Assembly (NCBI RefSeq): GCF_025141935.1
Contig: NZ_CP081120.1
Span: 3,279,501 to 3,343,500 of the forward strand
Origin: Sulfitobacter sp. S190
GTDB lineage: Bacteria; Pseudomonadota; Alphaproteobacteria; Rhodobacterales; Rhodobacteraceae
Length of the DNA stretch: 64,000 nt
Direction: 5' to 3'
Positions 44,584-54,680 of this stretch are shown piece by piece. Below the pieces are notes generated by a model, which saw only the letters and a program-made list of their open reading frames with translations, had not been told where the DNA came from and did not search any database. The translations under genes were made by a program, and so were the position numbers. How positions within the stretch are numbered: the stretch's first letter is position 1; every line of letters starts with the position of its first letter.

Positions 44584-45372
44584 TCAAAGGTCGAAAGTTG
44601 CAAATACAGGCGCGTGGTCGGAGGGTTTTTCCCATCCGCGGGCATCACGCAGTACATGGCTGCCGTGGGCAGCGGCAGAAATGTCCGGCGTGGCCCAGAC
44701 ATGGTCGAGCCTGCGCCCCTTGTCCGCGGCATCCCAATCGCGGGCCCGATAACTCCACCAGCTGTAAAGGCGGCCATCGGGGATATCCTGCCGCGTGACA
44801 TCGATCCACTTGCCCGCATCTTGCGTTTGCGCAAGCGCTTCGACCTCGACCGGGGTGTGGCTGACGACCTTCAGCAGCTTCTTGTGATCCCACACGTCAT
44901 CTTCGCGGGGGGCGATGTTCAAATCACCGACCAAAATTGATTTCTGCGGCGCGTCCGCATGGAAAAAGTCGCGCATCTCGGTGAGGTAATCGAGCTTCTG
45001 GCCGAATTTCTCGTTCACCGCCCGGTCCGCCACATCGCCCCCCGCAGGCACATAGAAATTGTGCACGGTGACGCCATTCTCCAATCGGGCGGCCACGTGG
45101 CGCGCGTGTCCGAGACTGGCAAAATCCTTGCTGCCCGCATCTTCGAGCGGCAGCTTCGACAAGATCGCGACCCCGTTATAGCCCTTCTGCCCTTGCGCGA
45201 CCATGTGACGGTATCCCAGCGCCGCAAAGGCCTCGGTCGGGATCTTGTCGACAGGGCTTTTGCATTCCTGCAGGCAAAGAACGTCCGGGCCGTGCTCTTC
45301 GAGCAGCTTGCACACGATGGGTTCGCGCAGGCGGACGGAATTGATGTTCCAGGTGGCGAGGGTGAAGGACAT
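44584..45372 (-). CDS. xth: Exodeoxyribonuclease III (AP endonuclease)
   Basis: 262 residues of the endonuclease/exonuclease/phosphatase fold. Motifs in order: TWNINSVR (7-14), CLQECKSP (Glu metal ligand), VHNFYVPAGGD, VGDLNIAPREDDVWD (Asp/Asn catalytic pair) and the C-terminal SDHAPVFATFDL with the catalytic Asp-His. It cuts DNA 5' of abasic sites and has 3'-exonuclease and 3'-phosphatase activity in base-excision repair. Length is normal. It is 54 nt downstream of nothing on its strand but shares orientation with the CnoX-like cluster. Confidence 0.95.
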   Translation of the reverse strand: MSFTLATWNINSVRLREPIVCKLLEEHGPDVLCLQECKSPVDKIPTEAFAALGYRHMVAQGQKGYNGVAILSKLPLEDAGSKDFASLGHARHVAARLENGVTVHNFYVPAGGDVADRAVNEKFGQKLDYLTEMRDFFHADAPQKSILVGDLNIAPREDDVWDHKKLLKVVSHTPVEVEALAQTQDAGKWIDVTRQDIPDGRLYSWWSYRARDWDAADKGRRLDHVWATPDISAAAHGSHVLRDARGWEKPSDHAPVFATFDL

Positions 45373-45458
45373 GTCGAGGGCTCCGCTGGGGGGATATTGC
45401 GCGCACCCTACCGCGCCTTTGATCCGGCAGCCAGTGGGCGACAGCCGTATCGCTGCCT

Positions 45459-45486
45459 AAAAAAAGACCGGGCACGAAGGCCCGGC
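45459..45486 (-). terminator. Rho-independent terminator of the OmpR-type regulator gene
   Basis: Minus-strand reading: CCGGGC, loop CTTCGT, GCCCGG, then a run of T (TCTTTTTTT). It lies about 130 nt after the regulator stop and just before the xth gene. Confidence 0.85.
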
Positions 45487-45617
45487 CAAGTCCAACAGGG
45501 AGGTAAAGTATCTGCAAAACCCGGATACTTATCGTCGGGCAAGAGGCGGGCGATACTCTCAAAATCGACCGCCGCTGTCAGGTGAACGTCAAAACCGCGA
45601 CTCCGGTTCCACGCAAA

Positions 45618-46304
45618 TTATACCATCAGACGGTAACCGCCCGATTCCGTCACCAGAAGCCGGGCATTTGATGGATCGGGTTCGATCTTCTGACGCAAAC
45701 GGTAGATGTGCGTTTCCAGCGTATGGGTCGTCACACCCGCGTTATAGCCCCACACTTCGTGAAGCAGCACATCGCGCGGCACGACCCCGTCGGTCGAGCG
45801 GTAAAGAAACTTCAGAATGTTGGTCTCTTTCTCGGTCAGACGGACTTTCTTGTCGTCCTCGGTGATGAGCATCTTCATGGAGGGTTTGAACGTGTAGGGC
45901 CCGAGCTGGAAGATGGCGTCTTCGGATTGCTCGTGCGTTCTCAGCTGGCTGCGGATACGCGCGAGCAAAACCGGAAATTTGAAGGGTTTCGAGACATAGT
46001 CGTTGGCACCGGCGTCCAGACCAAGAATGGTGTCTGCATCACCGTCATGGCCGGTCAGCATCATAATCGGGCTCTTGATCCCCTGCTTGCGCATCAGACG
46101 GCACAATTCGCGGCCATCGGTATCGGGCAAACCCACGTCGAGGATGATCAGATCGTAAAGCGCCTCTTTCGCGCGGGCCATCGCGTCGGCACCATCGCCC
46201 GCTTCGAAAACATCGAAATCCTCGGTCATGATCAGCTGTTCACTGAGCGCTTCGCGCAGGTCTTCATCATCGTCCACCAGCAAGATTTTCTTGAGCTGCG
46301 CCAT
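45618..46304 (-). CDS. OmpR/PhoB-family response regulator
   Basis: 228 residues from ATG 46304. Receiver domain (about 5-120): acidic pair Asp11-Asp12, phospho-acceptor Asp56 in LIILDVGLPD, switch Thr84 and Lys106 in SKPFKFP. The winged-helix effector (about 135-228) ends HTLETHIYRLRQKIEPDP, LLVTESGGYRLMV. No histidine kinase gene is adjacent, so it is an orphan in this window. It resembles the essential alphaproteobacterial envelope regulator CenR, but this is a memory-based comparison, so no symbol is given. Promoter elements lie upstream (46332-46359), and the gene is divergent from ribA. Confidence 0.92.
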   Translation of the reverse strand: MAQLKKILLVDDDEDLREALSEQLIMTEDFDVFEAGDGADAMARAKEALYDLIILDVGLPDTDGRELCRLMRKQGIKSPIMMLTGHDGDADTILGLDAGANDYVSKPFKFPVLLARIRSQLRTHEQSEDAIFQLGPYTFKPSMKMLITEDDKKVRLTEKETNILKFLYRSTDGVVPRDVLLHEVWGYNAGVTTHTLETHIYRLRQKIEPDPSNARLLVTESGGYRLMV

Positions 46305-46331
46305 GCGATTGTCTCCGTTGTTGCTGAATTC

Positions 46332-46359
46332 AACATACGAACCGCATCGATTGGAACAA
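46332..46359 (-). promoter_or_regulatory. Candidate promoter of the response-regulator gene
   Basis: On the minus strand, TTGTTC (46359-46354), a 16-nt spacer and TATGTT (46337-46332) fit sigma-70 elements about 28 nt before the start codon. Found by eye only. Confidence 0.35.
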
Positions 46360-46463
46360 GGCACCTCACACCGACGTGTCGTCAGACCGCTCAAATGTTT
46401 CAATTCGCCTGAAACTGACCTAACTGTGTGTCAATCCGTACCGAAAACTGTAACACATTGCCT

Positions 46464-47543
46464 ATGACCTTCGCCCCCGACACCATAGAGACCATCGCCC
46501 GGGCTCGCGCGGATTTACGCATGGGTGTGGCGGTTGTGATCGGCGATGCCGTCGTTCTGGCCACCGAAACGCTGGATGCACAGCGGCTGCGCGACCTGCT
46601 GGCACTGGGCGGCACACCCAGCCTTGCGATCACGGGTCGCCGCGCCGAGACGCTGAAAGCACGCGCCTACGATGGCGATCTGGCCCGCGTCATACTGCCG
46701 CCGGACGCAACACTGGCGTGGGTGCAAAGCATCGCCGATCCGGCCGATGATCTACGCAACCCGATGAAAGGCCCGCTGGCAACCGAGCGCGAAAGCGATT
46801 GCGCGGCACACCGCGTTGCGCTTGATCTGTGCAAATCGTCCCGCCTATTGCCTGCTGCTGTCGTGCTGCTGATCGAGGACGGCCCCGGATTTGCCGAAAA
46901 CAACCGGTTGACCTGGATCGATCTGGAAACTGCCGCAGGACATCTGCAAAACCGCAGCCCGCTGCACCCTGTGGTTCAGGCGCGTTTGCCAATGGAGGTA
47001 TCCGAGGCGGGACGGTTGCACATCTTCCGACCCGAAGATGGCGGCGAAGAGCATTACGCGATCGAGATCGGGCGGCCCGACCGGTCGCAGCCTGTCCTGT
47101 GCCGGCTTCATTCGGCCTGCTTCACCGGTGATCTGATGGGCAGCCTGAAATGCGATTGCGGCCCACAGCTGCGCGCGGCGCTGGCGCAAATGGGCCATGA
47201 AGGCCACGGGGTGCTGCTTTACCTCAACCAAGAGGGCCGCGGCATCGGTCTGACCAATAAAATGCGGGCCTATTCCCTGCAGGACCAGGGGTTCGACACC
47301 GTCGAGGCCAATCACCGGCTCGGTTTTGAAGACGACGAGCGCGATTTCCGGCTGGGTTCCGATATCCTGAAATCGATGGGGTTCAGCGCCGTCAGGCTGC
47401 TGACCAACAACCCGCGCAAGGTCGAGATGATGCGCACAAGTGGCATCGAGGTCGCAGAGCGGGTGGCGCTCGCGGTTGGAGAGAACCGCCACAACGCCGC
47501 ATATCTTGCCACGAAGGCAAAGAAATCAGGCCATCTGCTGTGA
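46464..47543 (+). CDS. ribA: GTP cyclohydrolase II with N-terminal extension
   Basis: 359 residues from ATG 46464. The C-terminal cyclohydrolase domain (about 172-355) has the zinc Cys trio HSACF (Cys219), KCDCG (Cys230, Cys232) and NQEGRGIGLTNK, followed by DTVEANHRLGF. It opens GTP to the first riboflavin precursor. The N-terminal 170 residues occupy the place of the DHBP synthase domain of RibBA, but contain none of its acidic motifs that I can see, so this half may be structural or regulatory. The ribosome site is weak. The stop overlaps the next start (TGATG). Confidence 0.93.
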   Translation: MTFAPDTIETIARARADLRMGVAVVIGDAVVLATETLDAQRLRDLLALGGTPSLAITGRRAETLKARAYDGDLARVILPPDATLAWVQSIADPADDLRNPMKGPLATERESDCAAHRVALDLCKSSRLLPAAVVLLIEDGPGFAENNRLTWIDLETAAGHLQNRSPLHPVVQARLPMEVSEAGRLHIFRPEDGGEEHYAIEIGRPDRSQPVLCRLHSACFTGDLMGSLKCDCGPQLRAALAQMGHEGHGVLLYLNQEGRGIGLTNKMRAYSLQDQGFDTVEANHRLGFEDDERDFRLGSDILKSMGFSAVRLLTNNPRKVEMMRTSGIEVAERVALAVGENRHNAAYLATKAKKSGHLL

Positions 47544-48034
47544 TGCCTTACGACATGGTTCTGACGCCAAAGGGTGTGCGGTTCATGGGGCAGATGTATC
47601 CGTGCACGGTTGGTCGTGGTGGCATTACGTCCTCCAAATGCGAGGGCGACGGCGCAACGCCGCGCGGGGTCCACCGCATTGTCGGGATGCTGTACCGACC
47701 TGACCGTATTAAGCGGCCTGCGCCTTGGGCTCTTCCCATCAGGCCGGGCGATCTGTGGTCGGATGATCCGTCAGATGCAGGCTATAACATGATGGTGCGC
47801 GCGCCCTATCCACACAGCCACGAAAAGCTGAGGCGGGCCGATCCGCTCTATGATCTGATTATTCTCACTGACTGGAATTGGCCCTACGCAGTTCGTGGAC
47901 GGGGATCAGCGATTTTCCTGCATCAGCACCGCCGCCCCGGATTTCCAACCGAAGGGTGCGTCGCCTTTTCGCGTAGGGATCTGCACCGCATCGCGCCGCG
48001 CATCCGACTGTCGACGCGATTAATCGTACCCTAG
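47543..48034 (+). CDS. YkuD-type L,D-transpeptidase domain protein without signal peptide
   Basis: 163 residues from ATG 47543; a GTG at 47540 is an alternative. His127 in IFLHQHRRPGFPTEGC and Cys139 in TEGCVAFSR make the His/Cys pair of the YkuD active site. No signal peptide or membrane segment is visible, so it would be cytoplasmic unless exported unconventionally, unlike the exported homologue at 15208. It starts inside the ribA stop, which couples it to riboflavin synthesis for no clear reason. Its stop shares CTAG with the convergent yggS-like gene. Confidence 0.87.
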   Translation: MPYDMVLTPKGVRFMGQMYPCTVGRGGITSSKCEGDGATPRGVHRIVGMLYRPDRIKRPAPWALPIRPGDLWSDDPSDAGYNMMVRAPYPHSHEKLRRADPLYDLIILTDWNWPYAVRGRGSAIFLHQHRRPGFPTEGCVAFSRRDLHRIAPRIRLSTRLIVP

Positions 48035-48684
48035 GACGCGACCCGTTCCCCGAAGATGGCCGACCCGACCCGCACGTGGGTGGCGCCCAGAGCGATCGCT
48101 TTTTCAAAATCAGCGCTCATCCCCATGGACAATCCCTGCAGGTCATTGCGCGCTGCGATTTTTGCGAGAAGCGCGAAGTGCAGGGAAGGCTCTTCGTCAA
48201 CGGGCGGGATGCACATCAACCCTTCAATCTGCAGGCCAAGCCCGTGGCATTCGGCGATAAACGCATCGGCGTCGGCTGGGAAAACCCCCGCCTTCTGCTC
48301 TTCCTCGCCGGTATTGATCTGGATGAACAGCTTGGGGCACCGGCCCTCTTCGTCCGCAATACGCGCAATGGCTTTGGCCAGCTTGGGCCGGTCGAGGGTA
48401 TGGATCGCGTCGCACAACTGTATCGCCTGCCGGACCTTGTTGGATTGCAGCGGCCCGATCAGGTGCAGGTCGATCCCGTCATAGGTTTCACGGAAATTGG
48501 GCCATTTTCCTGCGGCTTCCTGAACCTTGTTTTCTCCGAAAACGCGGTGGCCTGCTTCTAGAACCGCTTCGACGCGTGCGTTGGGCTGGACCTTGCTGAC
48601 GGCGATCAATGTCACACTGCCCGCGGGACGGCCCGCAGCTTTTTCGGCCGCGGCGATTTTGCTGGAGATTTCGGTCAGGGACAT
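48031..48684 (-). CDS. PLP homeostasis protein (YggS/PLPBP family)
   Basis: 217 residues from ATG 48684. A single alanine-racemase-like TIM barrel, with PLP-binding Lys31 in IAVSKVQPN and the phosphate-binding GMSADFEKAIALGATHVRVGSAIFG near the C-terminus. Members bind PLP but show no enzymatic activity; they buffer PLP and affect amino-acid pools. Length fits the family. It lies just downstream of the porin gene on the same strand, after a terminator, so it is likely a separate unit. Confidence 0.93.
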   Translation of the reverse strand: MSLTEISSKIAAAEKAAGRPAGSVTLIAVSKVQPNARVEAVLEAGHRVFGENKVQEAAGKWPNFRETYDGIDLHLIGPLQSNKVRQAIQLCDAIHTLDRPKLAKAIARIADEEGRCPKLFIQINTGEEEQKAGVFPADADAFIAECHGLGLQIEGLMCIPPVDEEPSLHFALLAKIAARNDLQGLSMGMSADFEKAIALGATHVRVGSAIFGERVAS

Positions 48685-48742
48685 AGGGGGGCTCCGGCGC
48701 TGGTGATCCTTGTGCCGACTAACCACACTTCGATGCCAAAAG

Positions 48743-48779
48743 AAAAGAGGCGACATCTTGCGATGCCGCCCCTCTTTTA
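48743..48779 (-). terminator. Rho-independent terminator of the porin gene
   Basis: AAAAGAGGCGACATC and GATGCCGCCCCTCTTTT pair around TTGC with minor mismatches, and the minus strand ends in a T run. It starts 20 nt after the porin stop. Confidence 0.85.
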
Positions 48780-48798
48780 GACAGGTATGTCGATCAAC

Positions 48799-49791
48799 TT
48801 AGAAGTTGAAGACAACACCCATGTCCGCCAGTGTGTTGCCCTGAACTTCGCCGATGCCGGCTTTCAGAGTAACGCCACCACCCAGCGAGTGGTTAACGCC
48901 GATGCCGTATGCATCTTCGTCTTCCAGAGCAGGGTTACCCGAGTTGGAGTAAACGCCAACCAGAGTTGTTGCAGCGGAGATGTCGTATGTTGCCGACACA
49001 CCGTAGGAAGTGTCCCAACCGTCTGCGTCCACATCTGTTACCAGGATGGAGAAGCCGAACGCGCCCAGGTCACCGGAGAACGATGCTGCGACGTAGTCTT
49101 CGTCAAACAGACCGGATTCGTCGACGTCTGGTGTCGCTGGGTTGTCAACAGTTGCGGTGAAGCCTTCGGTGTTACCGAACGCGATACCCGCTTTGTAGTT
49201 GCCGAATGCGTAGCCGAAACCAACTTGGTATTCGCTGTTGTCGCCTTCGTTTGTACCTTCAACGCTCGTGTCATCGGTAACCGATGCGGAGAATGTGAAG
49301 CTGTTGATTTCGTAACGCAGCTTGATTGTTGGATCAACTGGGCTGTCGCCTGTGCCGAAACCGGAAGCTGGCAGACCGTGGCCTGTCGACTGTTCGATGG
49401 ACGATGTCAGACCAACGCCGGAACCGTAGTAGTTCACAACATCGCCGGAGTCGATCACGTCGGACACGTGGCCAACGTCAACACGCAGACCGCCGTATGT
49501 CACAGCGAAACCAGCTGCGGAGTTGTTAGCAACGTTCGACTGGCCGTTGGCTTGGTCGTCTGTTTGGAAACGGATACGGCCTTCGAAGCCTACGCCACCG
49601 TCTGTTTCAGTTTGACCGGTTACGGTCAGACGGAAACGCTGCTCAACGCGTGCTTCGTCTACGGAGCCGTCGCCACCGTCGTTTTCAAGATAGAACACAC
49701 CAAAGCGACCGAAGCCGCCAAAGGATACGTCTGCTGCTGCGACGCCGGCTGTTGCAACCAGAGCTGTCGAAGCGAAGAGAATCTTTTTCAT
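48799..49791 (-). CDS. Outer-membrane porin (general porin family)
   Basis: 330 residues from ATG 49791 (GAGGGAAAAACG upstream). Signal peptide MKKILFASTALVATAGVAAA, mature N-terminus DVSFGGFGRFGVFY. The rest is alternating beta strands with short turns, ending in the C-terminal signature GNTLADMGVVFNF, Phe-terminated as needed for BAM recognition. It forms trimers that pass small solutes. Codons favour those of highly expressed genes, and the region is less GC-rich than its neighbours, as usual for a major porin. A terminator follows at 48743-48779. Confidence 0.93.
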   Translation of the reverse strand: MKKILFASTALVATAGVAAADVSFGGFGRFGVFYLENDGGDGSVDEARVEQRFRLTVTGQTETDGGVGFEGRIRFQTDDQANGQSNVANNSAAGFAVTYGGLRVDVGHVSDVIDSGDVVNYYGSGVGLTSSIEQSTGHGLPASGFGTGDSPVDPTIKLRYEINSFTFSASVTDDTSVEGTNEGDNSEYQVGFGYAFGNYKAGIAFGNTEGFTATVDNPATPDVDESGLFDEDYVAASFSGDLGAFGFSILVTDVDADGWDTSYGVSATYDISAATTLVGVYSNSGNPALEDEDAYGIGVNHSLGGGVTLKAGIGEVQGNTLADMGVVFNF

Positions 49792-50061
49792 CGTTTTTCC
49801 CTCAGTTTCATTTCTTACGCCCAAACCGGGGAATCCGGTAAGGAGATGAATGCTGTTTCGACCATTTGCCCTGCCACCTCAAGCACCACCAAACGCGGTC
49901 ACTTCATTTGGGAATTCATGGTGCAGCTTTGCCACACCCGTTTTTCGCAGCGATTGTCGGGTTCTGTATAAGGCCAAGCAATTAAGAGCGCGACGATCTC
50001 TTGAACCACGGGGCCAAGTTGGGTAGCACTTTGCAGCAAGGCATCAGGGTGGAACAACGAA

Positions 50062-50547
50062 ATGACCGTCACGCGTAAAATAACAGCCATGATTGCGGCC
50101 GGCGCCCTTATGGCCCTTGCGGCCTGCGATCAGGAAAAAACCACCGATGCGTTCGATCCACTTGATACCGGAGGCACCTCGCGGGAACGCGACGTGACCG
50201 AAGGCACATCGATCTTCGATGCCTTCCGCCGCAGCAACAACGACACCGAAGTTCAGGTGAACCGCTACATCTGGAACGCCTCGCTGCAAGTTCTTGATTT
50301 CCTGCCGATCCAGTCCGTCGATCCTTTCACCGGCGTTATCGTGACGGGGTACGGTACACCGCCCGGCAGCGGCCGCGCCTACCGCGCGACGGTCCTGATC
50401 AATGATCCCGCCCTTGATGCGCGTTCGCTCAATGTTGCCCTGCAGGCCCGCAACGGCGGCGCAGTCGACCGTGCAACCACCCGCGCCGTCGAGGACGCAA
50501 TTCTTTCCCGCGCGCGCCAACTGCGGGTCGCCGACGGGCGGCTCTGA
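50062..50547 (+). CDS. DUF3576 lipoprotein
   Basis: 161 residues. The lipobox LMALAAC puts the lipidated Cys at 22. The DUF3576 core includes SIFDAFRRSNNDTEVQVNRYIWNASLQVLDFLPIQSVDPFTGVI and VLINDPALDARSLNVALQ. The family is nearly restricted to alphaproteobacteria and usually sits immediately upstream of leuS and lptE, as here, suggesting an envelope role; the molecular function is unknown. The next gene, leuS, starts 85 nt downstream. Confidence 0.9.
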   Translation: MTVTRKITAMIAAGALMALAACDQEKTTDAFDPLDTGGTSRERDVTEGTSIFDAFRRSNNDTEVQVNRYIWNASLQVLDFLPIQSVDPFTGVIVTGYGTPPGSGRAYRATVLINDPALDARSLNVALQARNGGAVDRATTRAVEDAILSRARQLRVADGRL

Positions 50548-50632
50548 CACCACTCAACCGACACTCACCTCTCTCAGACGCCGGGCCTTGTGAAAATCAC
50601 GCTCGGCGTTTCCGCGTAAAAAGGTCTTTCGC

Positions 50633-53194
50633 ATGACGCGCTATACCCCATCCGAAATCGAAACCCGCTGGCAGGCTGCCTGGGAAAAGGACGACATCTT
50701 CAAAGCTGTCCGCGCCGCCGACAAGCCGAAATACTATGTGCTTGAGATGTTCCCCTATCCTTCGGGGCGCATCCACATGGGGCACGTGCGCAACTACACG
50801 ATGGGCGATGTCATCGCGCGCTACAAGATGGCGCAGGGGTTCAATGTATTGCATCCGATGGGCTGGGACGCATTTGGCATGCCCGCCGAGAATGCCGCCA
50901 TGGCATCGGGCGGACACCCCAAAGACTGGACCTATGCAAACATCGCCGACATGCGCGCCCAGATGAAGCCGTTGGGCCTGTCGATCGACTGGAGCCGTGA
51001 ATTTGCGACCTGCGATCCGGAATATTACGGCCAGCAGCAATCCCTGTTCCTCGATTTTCTCGAAGCCGGGCTGATCTACCGCAAGAACGCCGTCGTCAAC
51101 TGGGATCCGGTCGACATGACCGTGCTGGCCAACGAACAGGTCGAGGCGGGGCGCGGCTGGCGTTCGGGTGCGCTGGTCGAGCGGCGTGAGCTGACGCAGT
51201 GGTTCTTCAAGATCTCCGATTATTCCGAAGAACTGCTGAGCGCGCTGGACACGCTTGAGAACTGGCCTGCAAAGGTCCGCTTGATGCAGGAAAACTGGAT
51301 CGGCAAATCCCGCGGTCTGCAGTTTGCGTTCTCGACCGTGGACGGGCCCGAAGGTCATGACCGGATCGAAGTGTACACCACACGCCCCGATACGCTTTTG
51401 GGCGCGTCGTTTGTCGGCATTTCGCCCGATCACCCGCTTGCCAAGCTGCTGGAGCGTGACAACGAAGAGGTGGCCGCGTTTGTTGCCGAATGCCGCAAGG
51501 GCGGCACCACCGAAGAAGCGATCGAGACGGGCGAGAAGCTCGGTTTCGATACCGGCATCCGCGTGCGCCATCCTTTTGACACGGCGCATGAGTTGCCGGT
51601 TTATATCGCGAACTTTATCCTGATGGATTATGGCACGGGTGCGATTTTCGGCTGCCCCGCGCATGACCAGCGGGATTTTGAGTTTGCAACCAAATACGAT
51701 CTTCCGATCATTTCGACCTATCTGCCGTCCGAAGATGCGGACGAGGTGCTGACGGAAGCATTTGTGCCCGCGAAAACGGAAAAGGTTTTCTACAACCGTG
51801 GCTTTGCGGGCGAGGCATGGCAAACGGGGCTCGAGGCGATCGATGCCGCGGTGGATTTCTGCGAAAAGCAGGGCGTCGGTCAGGGTGTCACGAAATACCG
51901 GCTGCGGGATTGGGGCCTGTCCCGGCAACGCTATTGGGGCTGTCCTATCCCCGTGGTGCATTGCGATGCCTGCGGTACGGTGCCCGAGAAGAAAGAAAAC
52001 CTGCCCATCGAATTGCCGGATGATGTGAGCTTTGACATTCCGGGCAATCCGTTGGATCGCCATGACAGCTGGCGCAAGACGTCCTGCCCTGCCTGCGGAA
52101 AGGACGCGCTGCGCGAGACGGACACGATGGACACCTTTGTGGATTCGTCGTGGTATTTCGCACGGTTTACGGCCCCGCGCGCCGAGACACCGACGGTGAT
52201 GGAAGACGCAGAATACTGGATGAACGTCGACCAGTATATCGGCGGCATCGAACACGCGATCCTGCATCTGCTCTATTCACGGTTCTTTGCGCGGGCCATG
52301 CAGATCACGGGGCATCTGCCCAAATCGGCATCCGAACCGTTCGATGCGCTATTCACGCAAGGCATGGTGACGCACGCGATTTACCAGACGCCCCAAGCGG
52401 GCGGGCGCCCCACCTATCACTATCCCGAAGAGATCGAACTGCGGGATGGCAAGGCGTATCTGAAAGATGGCGGTGCCGAAGTCGAAGTGGTGCCGTCTGC
52501 AAAGATGTCGAAGTCCAAGAACAACGTCGTCGATCCGCTGCATATCATATCGTCTTACGGGGCGGATACCGCACGGTGGTTCGTGTTGAGCGATTCGCCC
52601 CCCGAGCGGGATGTGGAATGGACGGCATCGGGTGCCGAGGCTGCGTACAAGCACCTGTCGCGCGTCTGGAACATCTGCGACCGGATTGCTCAAATGGACG
52701 ACGATGCTGCGGGCGAGGGTGGTGAGGACCTCCTGCGCGCCATGCATAAAACCATCCACGACGTCACGATGGGCGTGGAATCGTTTGGGTTCAATGCTGC
52801 GATTGCGAAGCTTTACGGCTTCACGGCCGTGTTGCAGAAATCGAAAGCGCCCAAGGCCGCGCAGCGCGAAGCCATTATGACACTTGCACAGCTGATGGCC
52901 CCGATGACCCCGCATCTGTCCGAGGATATCTGGGCGCATCAGGGCGGCGAGGGTCTGATAGCAAAGGCCCCGTGGCCGGTGGCGGACGAAACTATGCTGG
53001 TCGACGACACGGTCACGCTTCCCATTCAGGTAAACGGCAAACGCCGGGCCGAAATTCAGGTGCCGGCGGATATGTCCAAGGATGACATCGAAAAAGCCGC
53101 ACTTGCCCATGAGGCTGTGATCCGTATCCTTGACGGCAGAACCCCCAAAAAGGTCATCGTCGTGCCCGGTCGGATCGTGAATGTCGTTGCTTAA
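50633..53194 (+). CDS. leuS: Leucyl-tRNA synthetase
   Basis: 853 residues, normal for bacterial LeuRS. The HIGH motif is HMGH (48-51) in [15 protein letters not shown], and KMSKS (624-628) lies in [14 protein letters not shown]. Between them are the editing (CP1) domain with [22 protein letters not shown] and a zinc-type CPACG region. It charges tRNA-Leu in the cytoplasm and edits mischarged products. The stop lies 14 nt inside the lptE frame, giving a leuS-lptE-holA operon. Confidence 0.97.
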   Translation: MTRYTPSEIETRWQAAWEKDDIFKAVRAADKPKYYVLEMFPYPSGRIHMGHVRNYTMGDVIARYKMAQGFNVLHPMGWDAFGMPAENAAMASGGHPKDWTYANIADMRAQMKPLGLSIDWSREFATCDPEYYGQQQSLFLDFLEAGLIYRKNAVVNWDPVDMTVLANEQVEAGRGWRSGALVERRELTQWFFKISDYSEELLSALDTLENWPAKVRLMQENWIGKSRGLQFAFSTVDGPEGHDRIEVYTTRPDTLLGASFVGISPDHPLAKLLERDNEEVAAFVAECRKGGTTEEAIETGEKLGFDTGIRVRHPFDTAHELPVYIANFILMDYGTGAIFGCPAHDQRDFEFATKYDLPIISTYLPSEDADEVLTEAFVPAKTEKVFYNRGFAGEAWQTGLEAIDAAVDFCEKQGVGQGVTKYRLRDWGLSRQRYWGCPIPVVHCDACGTVPEKKENLPIELPDDVSFDIPGNPLDRHDSWRKTSCPACGKDALRETDTMDTFVDSSWYFARFTAPRAETPTVMEDAEYWMNVDQYIGGIEHAILHLLYSRFFARAMQITGHLPKSASEPFDALFTQGMVTHAIYQTPQAGGRPTYHYPEEIELRDGKAYLKDGGAEVEVVPSAKMSKSKNNVVDPLHIISSYGADTARWFVLSDSPPERDVEWTASGAEAAYKHLSRVWNICDRIAQMDDDAAGEGGEDLLRAMHKTIHDVTMGVESFGFNAAIAKLYGFTAVLQKSKAPKAAQREAIMTLAQLMAPMTPHLSEDIWAHQGGEGLIAKAPWPVADETMLVDDTVTLPIQVNGKRRAEIQVPADMSKDDIEKAALAHEAVIRILDGRTPKKVIVVPGRIVNVVA

Positions 53195-53666
53195 CCGTCG
53201 TCTCTTGATGCTTGGTCTGCCGCTGGTCATTGCGGGCTGCGGTTTTGCACCGGCCTATGCCCCGGGCGGCACCGGTGCCGCCCTGCGCGCGGCCGTGTTG
53301 GTGCAGGAACCCTCGACCCAAGAAGGCTATCTGCTTACGCGGCATCTTGAGACACGTCTGGGGCGGGCCAACGCGCAACGCTATGCGCTGGATTTGCAGA
53401 TCAAGACACAGAGATCAGGTCTGGATGTGGCCGAGGACGATGACATCAACAGGTTCGGGCTGCGCGGACAGGCCGATTATGTGCTGCGCGATGTCGTGAG
53501 CGGTACGGTCGTTACATCCGGCATGGTCGAAAACTTCACGGCGTTTTCGGCCACCGGCACGACCGTTGCCACCCTTGCCGCCGAACGCGATGCCATGGAA
53601 CGTCTGATGACGATTTTGGGCGATCAGATTTTTGCGCGGTTGCTCGCGGCCGATTTGCCTGCATGA
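53181..53666 (+). CDS. lptE: LPS-assembly lipoprotein LptE
   Basis: 161 residues. The lipobox LVIAGC puts the lipid on Cys20. The mature protein opens [15 protein letters not shown] and has the small alpha/beta LptE fold seen in alphaproteobacteria. LptE plugs the LptD barrel and guides lipopolysaccharide to the cell surface. It overlaps the leuS end by 14 nt and shares ATGA with holA, so all three are translated together. The position after leuS is itself strong support for the assignment. Confidence 0.92.
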   Translation: MSLLNRRLLMLGLPLVIAGCGFAPAYAPGGTGAALRAAVLVQEPSTQEGYLLTRHLETRLGRANAQRYALDLQIKTQRSGLDVAEDDDINRFGLRGQADYVLRDVVSGTVVTSGMVENFTAFSATGTTVATLAAERDAMERLMTILGDQIFARLLAADLPA

Positions 53667-54661
53667 AACTGACGCGACGCGACGCCAGTGGCATCATCGC
53701 CAAACCGCCGCACGACAAACTGGGCCTGCTGATTTACGGCGCGGATGCGATGCGCGTCGCCATCAAGCGGCAGGAATATCTGCGTGCCCTTCTGGGCGCC
53801 GGTGCCGAAGAGGAGATGCGCCTGACCCGTATCCCTGCGGGTGACCTGCGCCGCGAGCCTGCCCTCCTGATGGATGCGATCAAGGCGGTGGGCTTTTTCC
53901 CCGGCCCGCGTGCGGCCTTTGTCGAGGGCGCGAATGAGCTGGTAGCAAAGACAATCGTCGATACATTGAGCGACTGGCAACCGGGTGACGCGCAAATCAT
54001 CGTCACCGCAGGCGATCTGAAAAAGACCTCCAAACTGCTCAAGGCATTCGAGGCGCACCGCGATGCCTATGCGCTCGGGCTTTTCGATGATCCACCCGAC
54101 CGCGCCGAGATCGAGCGGCTTCTGACGGAAGCGGGCCTGCAGGCCGAAGGGCCGGTCATGGGCGCGCTCGAAGATCTTGCCCGTGCGCTGGCGCCCGGTG
54201 ACTTCCGCCAGACGCTGGAAAAGCTGTCACTCTACAAATTGAGCGATCCGCAAACGCCGCTTGGGCTGGATGATATCTCAGCCTGCGCGCCTGCGTCGGT
54301 GGAGGCGGCAGTGGACGATATCCTGAATATCGTGGCCGAGAAACGGGCCACCGCTATTGGTCCGATGATGCGTCGATTGCAGAGCCAGGGCGTCAACGCA
54401 GTCACATTGTCCATTCAGGCCATGCGCCATTTCCGCGCGCTTCATCGGGCAGCGTGTAATCCCGGCGCGCCGATCTATGGCTTTCGCGACCGCGACCGCA
54501 TGATGCGTCAATCGCGTGATTGGGGCACGCACAAGCTCGAAGCGGCCTTGGGCATGTTGACCGATACCGACCTGCAATTGCGCTCGGCGGGTCAGACCGC
54601 CCCGGCGCTGGCCATCATCGAACGCACCTTCATCCGGCTTGCCATGTTCGGCGCCAGCTAA
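53663..54661 (+). CDS. holA: DNA polymerase III delta subunit
   Basis: 332 residues with the three AAA+ family domains of HolA. Diagnostic segments include YGADAMRVAIKRQEYLRALLG near 28, the middle TAGDLKKTSKLLKAF and the helical collar with SIQAMRHFRALHRAA. Delta opens the beta clamp and is part of the clamp loader that supports DNA replication. Its start overlaps the lptE stop (ATGA). The following GST gene starts 20 nt later. Confidence 0.93.
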   Translation: MKLTRRDASGIIAKPPHDKLGLLIYGADAMRVAIKRQEYLRALLGAGAEEEMRLTRIPAGDLRREPALLMDAIKAVGFFPGPRAAFVEGANELVAKTIVDTLSDWQPGDAQIIVTAGDLKKTSKLLKAFEAHRDAYALGLFDDPPDRAEIERLLTEAGLQAEGPVMGALEDLARALAPGDFRQTLEKLSLYKLSDPQTPLGLDDISACAPASVEAAVDDILNIVAEKRATAIGPMMRRLQSQGVNAVTLSIQAMRHFRALHRAACNPGAPIYGFRDRDRMMRQSRDWGTHKLEAALGMLTDTDLQLRSAGQTAPALAIIERTFIRLAMFGAS

Positions 54662-54680
54662 CCGCAAAAGGATTCCCCCG

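Noticed and set aside
48787..49971. Long open frame of 394 codons antisense to the porin gene
   Set aside because: It mirrors the porin codon pattern exactly, has no recognisable motif and a weak start. The porin on the minus strand has signal peptide, C-terminal Phe and terminator.
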